Assembly (NCBI RefSeq): GCF_004000275.1
Contig: NZ_RCIP01000005.1
Span: 124,440-188,439 of the forward strand
Length of the DNA: 64,000 nucleotides
Direction: 5' to 3'
Source: Saccharospirillum alexandrii
Lineage (GTDB): Bacteria; Pseudomonadota; Gammaproteobacteria; Pseudomonadales; Natronospirillaceae
Program-made: the position numbers and the translations under genes
The notes under the pieces: generated by a model
The model's database searches: none
Seen by the model: only the letters and a program-made list of their open reading frames with translations
What the model was told of the DNA's origin: nothing
Shown here: positions 8,983 to 17,736 of the stretch, piece after piece
Layout of the letters: every line of letters starts with the position of its first letter
Numbering within the stretch: position 1 is the first letter of the stretch

Positions 8983-11835
8983 TTAGAGCAGTTTCATTGC
9001 ATCGTTAATGCGCTGTTCCAGGCGCAGTTTGGCGCGCACATAATGCAGCGTCTGCGCCTGTCCATAGAGCAGGCCCGCAATAATCCGGTCGGATAGGGCG
9101 AGGTCGGTGATGTACATGGGGTAGCGCAGCCCCTGGGCTCGCAACCCGACAATGTAAGACGCGACGGCGGTGTAAAACCGGTCGCCCAGTTCCAGGGTAC
9201 TGAACTCCTCCTCGTTGCAGATCATCTGGTATTCGTACTGTCCCTCACCGTGCCGGTCCATAAACGCCTGAATGTTGATGAAGCGGTTTTCCTGCAGTAG
9301 CCCCTGCAGGCGCTGGCGCTTTAGTACCGGCAGCTTGCTGCCTTCCTGGGTAATTTCAAAACAACTGATGCTACGCTGATTCAGGTGAATGGCGTCTTCT
9401 TCACTGCGCTGGCGGTGCTCCGATATTTTCAGAAAGCGCAGCAAGGGTGCCAGCAGCGTTGACGCATTAAAATAGGGCTGGGTGAACCGCAGTACGGACG
9501 CCTGTTCATCGAGTAGATAGACCGTCGCCTGGCGGCCCGTGACCTGAAACACCACCAACAGACCTCCATCGGCTGGCTGGGCCGACAAGACAACTTTCAA
9601 ATGATTGCGATGCGTTTCAAACAAGCGGTCCGGGTAGATTGGGCAGCGTTCGACCTGCTCGGTTCCCAGCCAGTCGATCAGGGCAGTTTCGGTATCGAAA
9701 CTGACGGGTCTTAGTTGTTTGTCGCCCAGTTGCATGCCCTGAAACTGGTCGCCCAGATTAAACAGAAATCTGAGGCTGGGGCCATGGTGAGCGCGGTCAG
9801 CGGCTGTGATGGCATCGTCAAACAGATCCTGGACCCGTTTGCCAATTGACTGGGGGCGAGTCTGGTTGTGGCAATAGGCCCGAATCTCGGGGCGCCGGTT
9901 GATCTTCTGCTTGGTCAGGCGCGTCAGCAGGAACTGCAGTGCCTGGGTTAGTGCATCGGCCTGGGCAAAGCGTTCGACGGTGATTTCTCCCCAGGAGTTT
10001 TCAACCACCACATCCAGAGTACCTACCAGATTCTCGCGCAGTGCGCTGAAGTCGAGGCTGTTGCTGCGTTCGGATATTTTTTGCAGACCCCGGCGAGTCA
10101 GATGTTGCAGCGGGTCGTAACCCAGGTTGATAAAGAGGAGAACCCGATCAATCTGCGCCGGTTGCGAGTAGGTATGGTGGGGCTTGTCGAGGCTAGCCTT
10201 GGGCAAAACCTGGCGCAGGGTGGCCAGGGTTTTGCGCACTTCGAATTCCGTTGCCTGGCCCTTCTGGCTGAAGATGGGAATGTGCAGATGGGCGTCGAGC
10301 AGGCCGTTGAGATGGCACCATAGCAAGGCTTCAAGAAGGCCGGGCGCTGACTTCAGAGGTGTTTCCTGGTCTATATCCGAGTCTGGCTCGCGTGTGTAGA
10401 CGGCCCAGAAGTTGTCACCCTCGGGACGCTGGCTCGGGCGTTCGTAGATGCGCACTTTCTCATAGCTGAAGTCGACGTCCTGGCCGAAGCGTATGAAGTC
10501 GATCTTGCCGCGACGCCGGTCAAAAGCAGCGTGCAACTTGCGGCTGATGATCAGCAGATCCTGTTGGCTCATCAGGTGATTGCTCTGATGCTCAGCGGCA
10601 AACTGAGTCAGAAAACGGTAGCTGTGGGTCAGTTCGCTGACAAGAAGTTTGCGCTCACGCATCACATCGGTCACCGACCAGTTTCGGTGCGAATCGAGAT
10701 GCGCTACTTCAGCGCCGGTCCAGCCCCATTCATTGATCAACTGTTGCATCAGTTGGCGTCGCCAATTCTGTACCCGGGCCGGTCGGCTCAGCGCGATGCC
10801 GACCTTGAAATAGAAACAACGGCGCACAAGAGCCAGACGATCATTCTCTCCCCGTTCTCTCAAATAGGTTTCAATGCGCCGATAGAGTTGAATATAAGGG
10901 TCGAGGTCATTCAGCGTCAGAAAGTTGTTGTAGATCGCAGACTTGAACTGATGCGCCAGGCTGGTGACCGTTGGGAACTCCCGCGCGTAGATTTCCAACA
11001 GCAACAGCTTCAGCACAGATTTGTGCGGTGATTCGATGCCTTTGTACAGTTGCCACATGCCCGCACCAATAAACTCGCCCGGTGGCAGCGAGGGTAGAGC
11101 GCCGAGGTTGATCTGTTCGTCGCGGCGAATCAGGTTTTTCGACTGATAGTGCTCAAGCAGGGCCTCATGATCGGCCTCTCGATCACTGGGTACCAGCCAC
11201 CAGGCGGGCAGGGCGCCGGCTAGCCATTGGCCGGTGCGGTAGAATTCGTCGAGCAGCAAAAAGTGCTGGGTTGAACCGCAGTTCTCCCCGGTCAGGGATC
11301 GCTGATCACTGCCCTGAAAGCGCTGGGCGTTCATCAGAAAAATGTGGACTTCCAGGTTGAAGCCTTCCGCCCAGGCGCTGATCGCACGGGCTTTTTCTTC
11401 CAGCAAGAGGATCTGGCTGCGATCCAGGTCGGGTTTGTAACACAGCCAGAGATCGAGATCCGAGGTGGTCGACTGGGCTATGCTGCCACTGGAGCCCATC
11501 AGGTAGAGACCCATCAGCTGAGCGCTGTAGTTACGCAACTGAGAGGCCTTCAGGGTTCGGTTAAAGGCCAGCGCCAGCGTAACCGCAGCGTTCGAGGGTT
11601 GGTATTGCACCAGTCCTGATGGAACCGACGGGTCTTCTAGGTAGCCGGGCAGACCGGGCAGATGTGTGTGAAACAGTACCGGCAGCAAGTCGAGACATTG
11701 TTGCTGGCGCACCTGAAGGCTGTCACGCAGGCGGGCAAGGCGACCTTCATTCACCGTCAGAAAGCGGCGCTGTGTTTCAAGCAAGGCTTCACGGGTGGCA
11801 TTGTCAGGCGTCAGAACGGTACTGGTTTCGGTCAC
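8983..11835 (-). CDS. cyaA: Class I adenylate cyclase
   Basis: 950 residues; makes cAMP from ATP in the cytoplasm. The N-terminal catalytic domain carries the class I signature GSSGSIAQS followed by SDLDLWLCY (about residues 113-130), a nucleotidyltransferase-type Asp pair. The rest is the long C-terminal regulatory region typical of enterobacterial-type CyaA; E. coli CyaA is 848 residues. The start is a GTG with a weak ribosome site, and no in-frame ATG nearby fits better. It is convergent with the Chp operon and divergent from the two-component pair. In pseudomonads cAMP, through Vfr, links to pilus activity, so the neighbourhood is suggestive, but no crp/vfr gene is in the window. A 9-bp inverted repeat lies 50-84 nt upstream of the start. 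Confidence 0.93.
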   Translation of the reverse strand: MTETSTVLTPDNATREALLETQRRFLTVNEGRLARLRDSLQVRQQQCLDLLPVLFHTHLPGLPGYLEDPSVPSGLVQYQPSNAAVTLALAFNRTLKASQLRNYSAQLMGLYLMGSSGSIAQSTTSDLDLWLCYKPDLDRSQILLLEEKARAISAWAEGFNLEVHIFLMNAQRFQGSDQRSLTGENCGSTQHFLLLDEFYRTGQWLAGALPAWWLVPSDREADHEALLEHYQSKNLIRRDEQINLGALPSLPPGEFIGAGMWQLYKGIESPHKSVLKLLLLEIYAREFPTVTSLAHQFKSAIYNNFLTLNDLDPYIQLYRRIETYLRERGENDRLALVRRCFYFKVGIALSRPARVQNWRRQLMQQLINEWGWTGAEVAHLDSHRNWSVTDVMRERKLLVSELTHSYRFLTQFAAEHQSNHLMSQQDLLIISRKLHAAFDRRRGKIDFIRFGQDVDFSYEKVRIYERPSQRPEGDNFWAVYTREPDSDIDQETPLKSAPGLLEALLWCHLNGLLDAHLHIPIFSQKGQATEFEVRKTLATLRQVLPKASLDKPHHTYSQPAQIDRVLLFINLGYDPLQHLTRRGLQKISERSNSLDFSALRENLVGTLDVVVENSWGEITVERFAQADALTQALQFLLTRLTKQKINRRPEIRAYCHNQTRPQSIGKRVQDLFDDAITAADRAHHGPSLRFLFNLGDQFQGMQLGDKQLRPVSFDTETALIDWLGTEQVERCPIYPDRLFETHRNHLKVVLSAQPADGGLLVVFQVTGRQATVYLLDEQASVLRFTQPYFNASTLLAPLLRFLKISEHRQRSEEDAIHLNQRSISCFEITQEGSKLPVLKRQRLQGLLQENRFINIQAFMDRHGEGQYEYQMICNEEEFSTLELGDRFYTAVASYIVGLRAQGLRYPMYITDLALSDRIIAGLLYGQAQTLHYVRAKLRLEQRINDAMKLL

Positions 11836-11884
11836 GGAGTTGGGCTCTGCAGCAAGGCACGGGTCGGCTCATTGGGTTTGGAAA

Positions 11885-11919
11885 GCCGATAACGGAAATG
11901 CTTCCATTGAGTTATCGGC
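11885..11919 (-). promoter_or_regulatory. inverted repeat in the cyaA upstream region
   Basis: GCCGATAAC at 11885-11893 is perfectly repeated in inverse as GTTATCGGC at 11911-11919, 50-84 nt before the cyaA GTG. It could form a leader hairpin or be an operator. No CRP-like TGTGA-N6-TCACA site is visible. Its function is unknown. Confidence 0.4.
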
Positions 11920-11997
11920 AGAACGTGAATTACTTCAACAATCAGTGTAGCCGAAACCCGGTGTTATCCTAAAGTGGTGGGCAGCAGTTTGTCGTCT

Positions 11998-12031
11998 AGG
12001 GAGCCCCGGGGGAGTTATTCAGAGGCTCCCT
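11998..12031 (+). other. hairpin in the cyaA/response-regulator divergent spacer
   Basis: AGGGAGCC at 11998-12005 pairs with GGCTCCCT at 12024-12031 around an 18-nt loop. It sits inside the 333-nt non-coding spacer 11836-12168, whose other contents are the cyaA inverted repeat and a weak candidate -10 (TATACT at 12038-12043). I see no gene in this spacer. Confidence 0.35.
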
Positions 12032-12168
12032 TGCTGTTATACTTTGTTACAAAGGCGACTAGGCTGAGGGAGTACACTCTGGCCTGCGTCAGCCATCGCC
12101 GATGCGTGGCGACCGTGATTCGGTGGCGCATTGATCGAACCCAGTCTTGCCAGTGAAGTGGATCAGAG

Positions 12169-12903
12169 ATGCAGACAGAACAACAAAAGCGCATCCTGGT
12201 TGTGGACGATGATGAAGACATCCGCGACCTGTTGAAAGAATACCTTGAGAAAAACGGTTTCTCGGTCATAACAGCGGCTGATGGTCAGGCCATGCGTCAG
12301 TTCTGGCCCGCCCAGCGGCTCGATTTGATCGTGCTGGACATCATGATGCCCGGTGACGACGGTTTTACTCTGTGCAAGGAGATTCGCGCCCGTTCCCGCA
12401 TTCCCATCATCATGCTGACCGCCGGTTCAGACGAAACCGACCGCATCATCGGTCTTGAACTGGGCGCTGATGATTACGTGGGCAAGCCTTTTAACCCCCG
12501 CGAGTTGCTGGCCCGCATCAAGGCCGTACTGCGGCGCTATGAGGAAGGTGCCGAGCACCGAACAGGCTTGGATGGCCAGCAGCGGCTGCGATTTGGTAGC
12601 TGGACACTGGATGTGACCAACCGCGAGCTGACCAGCCCGGAAGGTGATGTTCAATCGTTGAACGGTGCCGATTACAATTTACTTCAGCTGTTTTTATCAC
12701 GCCCGGGCGAAGTGCTCAGCCGGGATGACCTCAGTCTGCATCTGCGTGGTCGGGATGCCAGCCCCTTTGACCGCTCCATCGACGTGCAAATCAGCCGTCT
12801 GCGCGGGCGTCTGAATGACGATGGCAAATCCCCTCAAGTGATCAAGACCGTGCGGGGCGCGGGCTACATTCTTACCGTGCCGGTCGTCGTGGACAACGGT
12901 TAA
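12169..12903 (+). CDS. OmpR-family response regulator
   Basis: 244 residues. The N-terminal receiver has the acidic DDDED cluster, phospho-acceptor Asp57 in VLDIMMP, the Thr of MLTAG and Lys in GKPF. The C-terminal part (about 140-240) is an OmpR/PhoB winged helix, with the recognition-helix region SIDVQISRLRGRL and the final wing RGAGYILT. It would bind DNA as a phosphorylated dimer. Its stop overlaps the start of the partner kinase by one base (TAATG), so the two are translationally coupled. It is closest by eye to OmpR/AruR-like regulators of pseudomonads; the target regulon cannot be read from the sequence. Confidence 0.9.
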   Translation: MQTEQQKRILVVDDDEDIRDLLKEYLEKNGFSVITAADGQAMRQFWPAQRLDLIVLDIMMPGDDGFTLCKEIRARSRIPIIMLTAGSDETDRIIGLELGADDYVGKPFNPRELLARIKAVLRRYEEGAEHRTGLDGQQRLRFGSWTLDVTNRELTSPEGDVQSLNGADYNLLQLFLSRPGEVLSRDDLSLHLRGRDASPFDRSIDVQISRLRGRLNDDGKSPQVIKTVRGAGYILTVPVVVDNG

Positions 12904-14339
12904 TGCTGCGTTTTACGTCTCTGTACAGCCGATTACTGGTGCTGATGGTGCTGGGGCTGATCAGCGCGTTTGCCATCAGTAACTATGTCTGGCTGTATTA
13001 CCTCGAACATCAGCGCGAATCCCAGGCCGAATCCATGGCCCGTGATCTGGCCTTTTCCATGGGCTCTACGATCGAATTCATTCGTGCCTACCCAACCGAG
13101 TACCGGCACCTGATCATCAATCAGCTCCGGGACATGGGCGGGTCGAGGTTTCTGGTATCGGTCAACGAATCCTTTATTGACGTAAGCCCGGTGCGACCCT
13201 CTGGCGCCAAAGACCGATTTCTGGCCACCTTCAATCTGGCGATTGAAGAGAAGCTGGGTCAGCGCTTATCGGGTTTGCATGTCACCTTTGCCGACCCGCG
13301 CCTGTTGAATGTCTACAAGAACGATGTGTTGCTGGTCGATTTGCCACCCCGATGGGCCCAGAACACTCTGATACTGGAGCCTGACCCGCCGCAGGTGGTT
13401 GTCGCCCAGGTTCCCATCGGTGAAGACGAATGGCTGTACCTGGCCGGTTTGCTGCCGGATCCGTTCTTTTTCGACCAGACCGAATACCTGGATCGCGGGC
13501 AACTGCTGTTTCTGGTGATTCTGATGTTAATTCTGGTGGTGATTCTCTGGGTCGTGGTGCGCTGGCTGACGCGTCCGCTGTCGAATCTGGCCGCTGCCGC
13601 TCGGGAGCTGGGCACCGATATTCATCTGGCGCCTCTGGCTGAAACCGGTACCCGCGAAGTGAAGCAGACCGCTCGGGCCTTTAACCTGATGCAGGAGCGC
13701 GTGCTTCGCTTTGTGGACGACCGGGAGCGGATGTTTTCGGCTATCTCCCACGACCTAAAAACCCCCATTACCCGGTTGCGCTTGCGCGCGGAAATGATGG
13801 AAGAGTCGGATGCCAAACCCCGGATGATCAAAGATCTCGATGAGCTGGAAGCCATGGTCAAGGGGGCTCTGGATCTCGGGCGCAGCACCGACGTGCATGA
13901 AGACACCCAGCCAATCGACATTAATCAGCTGGTACGCGAGCTGGCTGAAGACCTTGAGTTGCTCGGGTACGACCCGGAAATTCGCGGCGAAGCCCGGCGC
14001 CCCTATTTCGGCAAACCTCTGGCCTTGAAGCGGTGCTTGTCCAACCTGGCGCATAATGCGGCTTTTTATGGGACTCAGGTGGGTATTGATATTGTCGACA
14101 GCCGCCACGAACTGAAGCTGTACATCGTGGACAATGGTCCGGGCATTCCCGAAGAAAAACTGGACAGCGTATTCGAGCCCTATGTGCGCCTGGAGACCTC
14201 CCGCAACCGCAATACCGGCGGGGCAGGACTGGGCTTGAGCATTGCCCGCAACATCGCTCACGCTCATGGTGGCCAGCTGCGTCTGCGCAATCGCATCGGT
14301 TCGGGTCTGGAAGCGGCCGTGTTGCTGCCACGGCGTTAG
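12903..14339 (+). CDS. EnvZ-like membrane sensor histidine kinase
   Basis: 478 residues. TM1 lies at about 10-30 and a periplasmic sensor of about 165 residues follows. TM2 lies at about 198-220 (LLFLVILMLILVVILWVVV), then a HAMP linker (residues 221-272, including RPLSNLAAAARELG), a dimerisation helix with His283 in ISHDLKTPITR, and an HATPase domain (DNGPGIPEE, then GGAGLGLSIA). It would autophosphorylate and transfer to the regulator encoded just upstream. The periplasmic part has no domain I recognise. EnvZ-like by layout, but the signal is unknown. Confidence 0.9.
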   Translation: MLRFTSLYSRLLVLMVLGLISAFAISNYVWLYYLEHQRESQAESMARDLAFSMGSTIEFIRAYPTEYRHLIINQLRDMGGSRFLVSVNESFIDVSPVRPSGAKDRFLATFNLAIEEKLGQRLSGLHVTFADPRLLNVYKNDVLLVDLPPRWAQNTLILEPDPPQVVVAQVPIGEDEWLYLAGLLPDPFFFDQTEYLDRGQLLFLVILMLILVVILWVVVRWLTRPLSNLAAAARELGTDIHLAPLAETGTREVKQTARAFNLMQERVLRFVDDRERMFSAISHDLKTPITRLRLRAEMMEESDAKPRMIKDLDELEAMVKGALDLGRSTDVHEDTQPIDINQLVRELAEDLELLGYDPEIRGEARRPYFGKPLALKRCLSNLAHNAAFYGTQVGIDIVDSRHELKLYIVDNGPGIPEEKLDSVFEPYVRLETSRNRNTGGAGLGLSIARNIAHAHGGQLRLRNRIGSGLEAAVLLPRR

Positions 14340-14366
14340 TGGGACAAGCCTGAACACGGGCTTGGC

Positions 14367-14379
14367 TTGACGGCGTCAA
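14367..14379. promoter_or_regulatory. 13-bp perfect palindrome upstream of deoD
   Basis: TTGACGGCGTCAA is symmetric about its central base and lies 52-64 nt before the deoD ATG, beside AT-rich sequence (TATAGT at 14385-14390). It could be an operator. A short hairpin, CAAGCC at 14345 pairing with GGCTTG at 14359, sits just upstream, after the kinase stop. Confidence 0.35.
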
Positions 14380-14430
14380 TTGGCTATAGTCACAGAACTT
14401 GAACGATTGGTCAGATTACAAGAGGTGCTC

Positions 14431-15147
14431 ATGTCCACTCCCCACATCAATGCCAAACCCGGCGATTTCGCTGAAACCCTGCTGATGCCGGGTGACCCGC
14501 TGCGCGCGCAGTACATCGCCGAGACCTTTCTGGACGATGCACGCCGGGTAGCGGATGTCCGTAACATGTATGGCTATACCGGCACCTATAAAGGCAAGGC
14601 GATCTCCATCATGGGGTCCGGCATGGGCGTACCATCGATGTCGATTTACGCCAAGGAGCTGATTACCGACTACGGCGTGAAAAACATCATTCGCGTCGGC
14701 ACCTGTGGCGGGGTAGCGGCAGACATCAAACTGCGCGACGTCATCATCGCCATGGGTGCCAGCACCGATTCAGGCGTTAACCGACTGCGCCTGCGCGGCT
14801 TCGATTTCGCCGCCCTGGCCGATTTTGGGCTGATGGAAAAGGCCGTTGCGGCAGCCCGTGCTGCCAGCATTCCGGTGCGCGTTGGTAACGTATTCACCTC
14901 GGACCTCTTTTACTCACCCGACAGCGAACTGATGCCAGCGCTGGAAAAGATGAATATTCTCGCCGTCGATATGGAAGCGGCCGGTCTCTATGGTGTAGCC
15001 GCCGAATATGGCGCGAAAGCCCTGACGGTCATGACCGTCAGCGATCACATCATTCGCGGTGAAGCGACGTCAGCGGAAGAACGCCAGACCACCTTCAACG
15101 ACATGATCAAACTGACGCTGGAAGCAACGCTGAGCATTGATGAATGA
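14431..15147 (+). CDS. deoD: Purine-nucleoside phosphorylase, DeoD type
   Basis: 238 residues from the ATG at 14431, chosen because AGAGGTG precedes it and because [13 protein letters not shown] matches the N-terminus of E. coli DeoD (239 residues). The enzyme splits purine (deoxy)nucleosides with phosphate into base and (deoxy)ribose-1-phosphate. Visible features are MPGDPLRA, the phosphate-binding GTCGG region, VDMEAAGLY and the catalytic region TVSDHI. The stop overlaps the start of cdd by 4 nt (ATGA), forming a salvage operon. An in-frame earlier start at 14380 is possible but has no ribosome site and would add residues absent from the family. Confidence 0.95.
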   Translation: MSTPHINAKPGDFAETLLMPGDPLRAQYIAETFLDDARRVADVRNMYGYTGTYKGKAISIMGSGMGVPSMSIYAKELITDYGVKNIIRVGTCGGVAADIKLRDVIIAMGASTDSGVNRLRLRGFDFAALADFGLMEKAVAAARAASIPVRVGNVFTSDLFYSPDSELMPALEKMNILAVDMEAAGLYGVAAEYGAKALTVMTVSDHIIRGEATSAEERQTTFNDMIKLTLEATLSIDE

Positions 15148-15548
15148 GCCAACCCGAGACTGAATTGAAGGCGGCTGCGAAAGCCGTAGCGGCCAACGCG
15201 TACGTACCTTACAGCCAGTTTCCGGTGGGTGCGGCCCTGCGAACCCGCAGTGGCGAGGTATTTTCAGGCTGCAATATCGAAAATCGCTCTTATCCACTGG
15301 GTATGTGTGGTGAACGCAACGCCATTAACACGGCCGCGGCTACCGGTGTACGCCCCGGTGAGATTACCGAGTTGGTGGTCTTTATGCCGGGCGAGCATTT
15401 GTTCTCGCCCTGCGGTGGCTGCCGCCAGGTAATCGCCGAATTCATGCCAGCCGATGGTGTGGTTTGGGCGACCAATGATGGCGAAGCCTATAAGCGCTGG
15501 ACGGTGGCGGAACTGTTGCCGGATGGGTTTAGTTTCGAGGGGTTGTGA
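15144..15548 (+). CDS. cdd: Cytidine deaminase (tetrameric type)
   Basis: 134 residues; deaminates cytidine and deoxycytidine to uridine forms. The zinc site is Cys and Glu in MCGERNA plus the pair in PCGGCRQ, and the substrate loop CNIENRSY is clear. Most relatives have CAE rather than CGE, so the Ala-to-Gly change next to the catalytic Glu is a small oddity but should not prevent zinc binding. Length fits the small homotetrameric class rather than the 294-residue E. coli dimer. Coupled to deoD by a 4-nt overlap; the palindrome at 15563-15658 follows within 15 nt. Confidence 0.94.
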   Translation: MSQPETELKAAAKAVAANAYVPYSQFPVGAALRTRSGEVFSGCNIENRSYPLGMCGERNAINTAAATGVRPGEITELVVFMPGEHLFSPCGGCRQVIAEFMPADGVVWATNDGEAYKRWTVAELLPDGFSFEGL

Positions 15549-15562
15549 AGCCGGCTTGGGGC

Positions 15563-15658
15563 TGTCACTCAAGTTTCGGAGTTTGGGTCGCCTTAGAGGT
15601 GTTAGCACACCCGGCGACCGTCGCTAATTCCCAGGCGAACTCCGAAACTTGAGTGACA
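15563..15658. repeat. palindromic intergenic element B (coreless member)
   Basis: Fills the space between convergent cdd and the TrmB-like gene. Arms of 21 nt at 15563-15583 and 15638-15658 are perfectly complementary and contain CAAGTTTCGGAG. An inner pair GGTCGCC at 15586 and GGCGACC at 15613 is also perfect. The outer sequence matches the outer arms of element E (24616-24631), and GCACACCCGG is shared with it too, but the conserved family core is absent. It could double as a two-way transcription stop. Confidence 0.8.
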
Positions 15659-15675
15659 TCAATAGCCTGTCGACT

Positions 15676-16422
15676 CTACAAACTTTCCCACAATGTATTA
15701 AAAATAACCTGCTGCGTATTGGCGATGGTCGGCGAATTGATGACCACGGCCGTCGGCAAGTCACCATGACTCAGTGAGATCATCGCCACCTTGGGCGGGT
15801 AGATGGCAATGTAACTGCCGGCCCGGTCACTGGAGGGTTCGTTGATCCACTTCCGGTCGGCCAGTGCCGCTTCTTCACCGCCTTCACCAATGGCGATTAC
15901 CTTGACCTTGATGCCCATCTTGACCCGCTGGCGGGTGTAATTGGGGAATGGGCGATACAGGTATTTCCGGATCGCTTTGGCTGAATAGATGCAGTAGCTG
16001 CGATTGTCCTGTTCGCTGACGGTGGAGAGGATGTCTTTCAGCACGAGTTCGATGCCGTCATCCCCTTCGTAATAGTGCACATCGGCATTACCGGTGGCCG
16101 GACGCAAATGGCTCAGTTCGGGAATGACTTTGTCGTCCAGCAACTCCAGCGCTTCCGTCACCTGCTGCTGGTGATTGAGGGCCAGTTCCCTGAGGCGTTG
16201 TGGCGGCTCGGCACTGAAATGCCGGCGTTTGCCCTTGGGAAAGTAGCTGACCACGCCCTTCTGCTGCATGCGTTTAAGCAGCTCATGCGTTGTTCCCCGA
16301 TTGATGCCAGCGCGATCGGCGATGTCACGGATCGAGGCCGGACCCGATTGCAGCAGTGCCAGATACAACCGGGTTTCCCGGGGCTCCAGTCCGAAGATCT
16401 GCAGGACTTCGGCCGTGTTCAT
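15676..16422 (-). CDS. TrmB-type winged-helix transcriptional regulator
   Basis: 248 residues from the ATG at 16422, which overlaps the stop of the upstream reductase gene by 4 nt. The N-terminal 75 residues are a TrmB/MarR-like winged helix (LGLEPRETRLYLALLQSG, then ASIRDIADRAGINRGTTHEL as recognition helix region). A helical linker (about 80-105) and a C-terminal domain of PLD-like TrmB-regulator type (about 110-248, with EGDDGIELVLKDIL) follow. The family was described mainly as sugar-responsive regulators in archaea; bacterial members are common and mostly uncharacterised. I cannot predict a ligand. Co-transcription with the flavin reductase suggests local or redox-linked regulation, which is inference. 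Confidence 0.8.
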   Translation of the reverse strand: MNTAEVLQIFGLEPRETRLYLALLQSGPASIRDIADRAGINRGTTHELLKRMQQKGVVSYFPKGKRRHFSAEPPQRLRELALNHQQQVTEALELLDDKVIPELSHLRPATGNADVHYYEGDDGIELVLKDILSTVSEQDNRSYCIYSAKAIRKYLYRPFPNYTRQRVKMGIKVKVIAIGEGGEEAALADRKWINEPSSDRAGSYIAIYPPKVAMISLSHGDLPTAVVINSPTIANTQQVIFNTLWESL

Positions 16423-17165
16423 TGAGCCTCCCTCGGGGCGAACATAAAGACGTCGCTGAGCATGGCATCGCGACGAAAACCTTTGCTGCATAGGCTATCG
16501 AGCACGGTATAGACCATGGCGGGCGAGCCGCAGCATATCGCCTGGCACTGGTTAAGATCGCTGTGGTCGCCCAGAATGCTGTGCACCAGCATCTGGTGTT
16601 TGTCGTCCCAGTGGCTGTGTTCGGAGATCAGCGCAGAAACGTGAATGTTATCGTGCAGGTCGGCCCAATTCTCCGCTTTTTGCAGCATGTATAGCTGACT
16701 CAGCCGGTGCCCCGACCAGTACAGATGGATGGTGCGTCGGGTGTGCTGTGCGAGAAGGTCTTCAACAATGGATTTAACTTGGCTGAAGCCGGTTCCTGAA
16801 GCGATCAGTAACAGAGGGCCGTTTTCCTCCGGCAATACCTCGAGCCGGCAATCGCCACCCGCGGGGGCGAGTTCAACGGAGTCGGTATCTTTCAAATGGT
16901 CAATCAGGGCATCCGCCTGATCGGTACCCGTTTGAATATGCAGTTCCACACAGGGGCTGCTCGGGCTGCTGGCGATGGTGTAATACAGCGAGGTGAAACC
17001 GGGAACCATGAGCTCGGTAAATTGACCGGCGCAATAGGAATAGGAGGTGAGCGGCTTAAGTTGAACCATCCAGACACCGCCGCTGAGTTTTTTCAGGTCA
17101 TGCAGGGTGGCAGTCGTGGTCGCGGACGCTTGAGACACTGGGCGGCTCCGTTTGGTTAATGTCAA
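16419..17165 (-). CDS. NAD(P)H-flavin reductase, Fre/LuxG-like
   Basis: 248 residues in the ferredoxin-NADP+ reductase superfamily. The N-terminal flavin barrel includes YSYCAGQF and LYYTIASSP. The nucleotide-binding half has LLLIASGTGFSQVKSI, which closely resembles the E. coli Fre motif, followed by HLYWSGH and CCGSPAMV. There is no iron-sulfur cysteine set, so it is a stand-alone flavin reductase supplying reduced flavin. In E. coli fre lies next to ubiD; here ubiD lies upstream on the same strand, separated by one small membrane-protein gene. Because UbiD needs prenylated FMN, a flavin-supply role is plausible. Substrate preference is not readable. Confidence 0.82.
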   Translation of the reverse strand: MTLTKRSRPVSQASATTTATLHDLKKLSGGVWMVQLKPLTSYSYCAGQFTELMVPGFTSLYYTIASSPSSPCVELHIQTGTDQADALIDHLKDTDSVELAPAGGDCRLEVLPEENGPLLLIASGTGFSQVKSIVEDLLAQHTRRTIHLYWSGHRLSQLYMLQKAENWADLHDNIHVSALISEHSHWDDKHQMLVHSILGDHSDLNQCQAICCGSPAMVYTVLDSLCSKGFRRDAMLSDVFMFAPREAQ

Positions 17166-17209
17166 TGGACATTATACACAACTGAGCAAGCCCGGTGGAA
17201 CCCTGGCTG

Positions 17210-17635
17210 TCAGGCCGCCAGGCGGTGTTCTGTCGCCGTCTCTTTCTGGTCGATCAGGGTAAATGCCTTTGGTTGAGCACCCCCGAATTCGACGAGAATC
17301 TGCTGGGTCTTGTTCAATGTCAGTAGTTGCGGCCAGATATCAGCCAGAACCGTCTGCACATAGGTATCACCAGCGGCAAACTCAACGGAGCGGCTCACGG
17401 TAGTTTGCCGCGACAGTTGCCACAGGTGCACCACATCGATCAGCACGATAAAGCCGTTCAGAATCGCCACCGGCCAGGAGCCAATCAGCAGACCATAGCT
17501 GGCAAAGGAGCCCGCGCCGACCAGATTGATCCAGCGCAGCTTGCGAATGTCGCTCATCATCAGGGAAATGGCGATCAACGCCGAGCCCAGGTAGCCGTAG
17601 AGCTCCAGCCAGTTCAGTTCCAAACCGTTCATCAA
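17210..17635 (-). CDS. Small inner-membrane protein, YgjV-like
   Basis: 141 residues. Three hydrophobic segments (about 12-28, 36-52 and 56-73) make a compact three-helix membrane unit reminiscent of YgjV/CBU_0592-type small membrane proteins. A soluble C-terminal tail of about 60 residues follows, with no recognised motif. The start codons MM are adjacent and either could be used. The gene sits between ubiD and the flavin reductase on the same strand, with its own likely promoter at 17672-17700. I do not recognise a function. Confidence 0.6.
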   Translation of the reverse strand: MMNGLELNWLELYGYLGSALIAISLMMSDIRKLRWINLVGAGSFASYGLLIGSWPVAILNGFIVLIDVVHLWQLSRQTTVSRSVEFAAGDTYVQTVLADIWPQLLTLNKTQQILVEFGGAQPKAFTLIDQKETATEHRLAA

Positions 17636-17671
17636 TGTGCCTTGAGTTATAAAGTTGACTTAATGGTCAGG

Positions 17672-17700
17672 ATTATAGGGGCAGATGATGTGCGATCCAA
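17672..17700 (-). promoter_or_regulatory. sigma70-type promoter for the membrane protein/fre/trmB operon
   Basis: On the minus strand a perfect TATAAT -10 (17672-17677) lies 17 nt from TTGGAT (17695-17700), a weak -35. It is 37 nt upstream of the ATG at 17635, so it would drive the three-gene operon independently of ubiD. Confidence 0.55.
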
Positions 17701-17736
17701 GAGGTCAGGTTGAAACACTGTGTTCAATAGTTGGCA

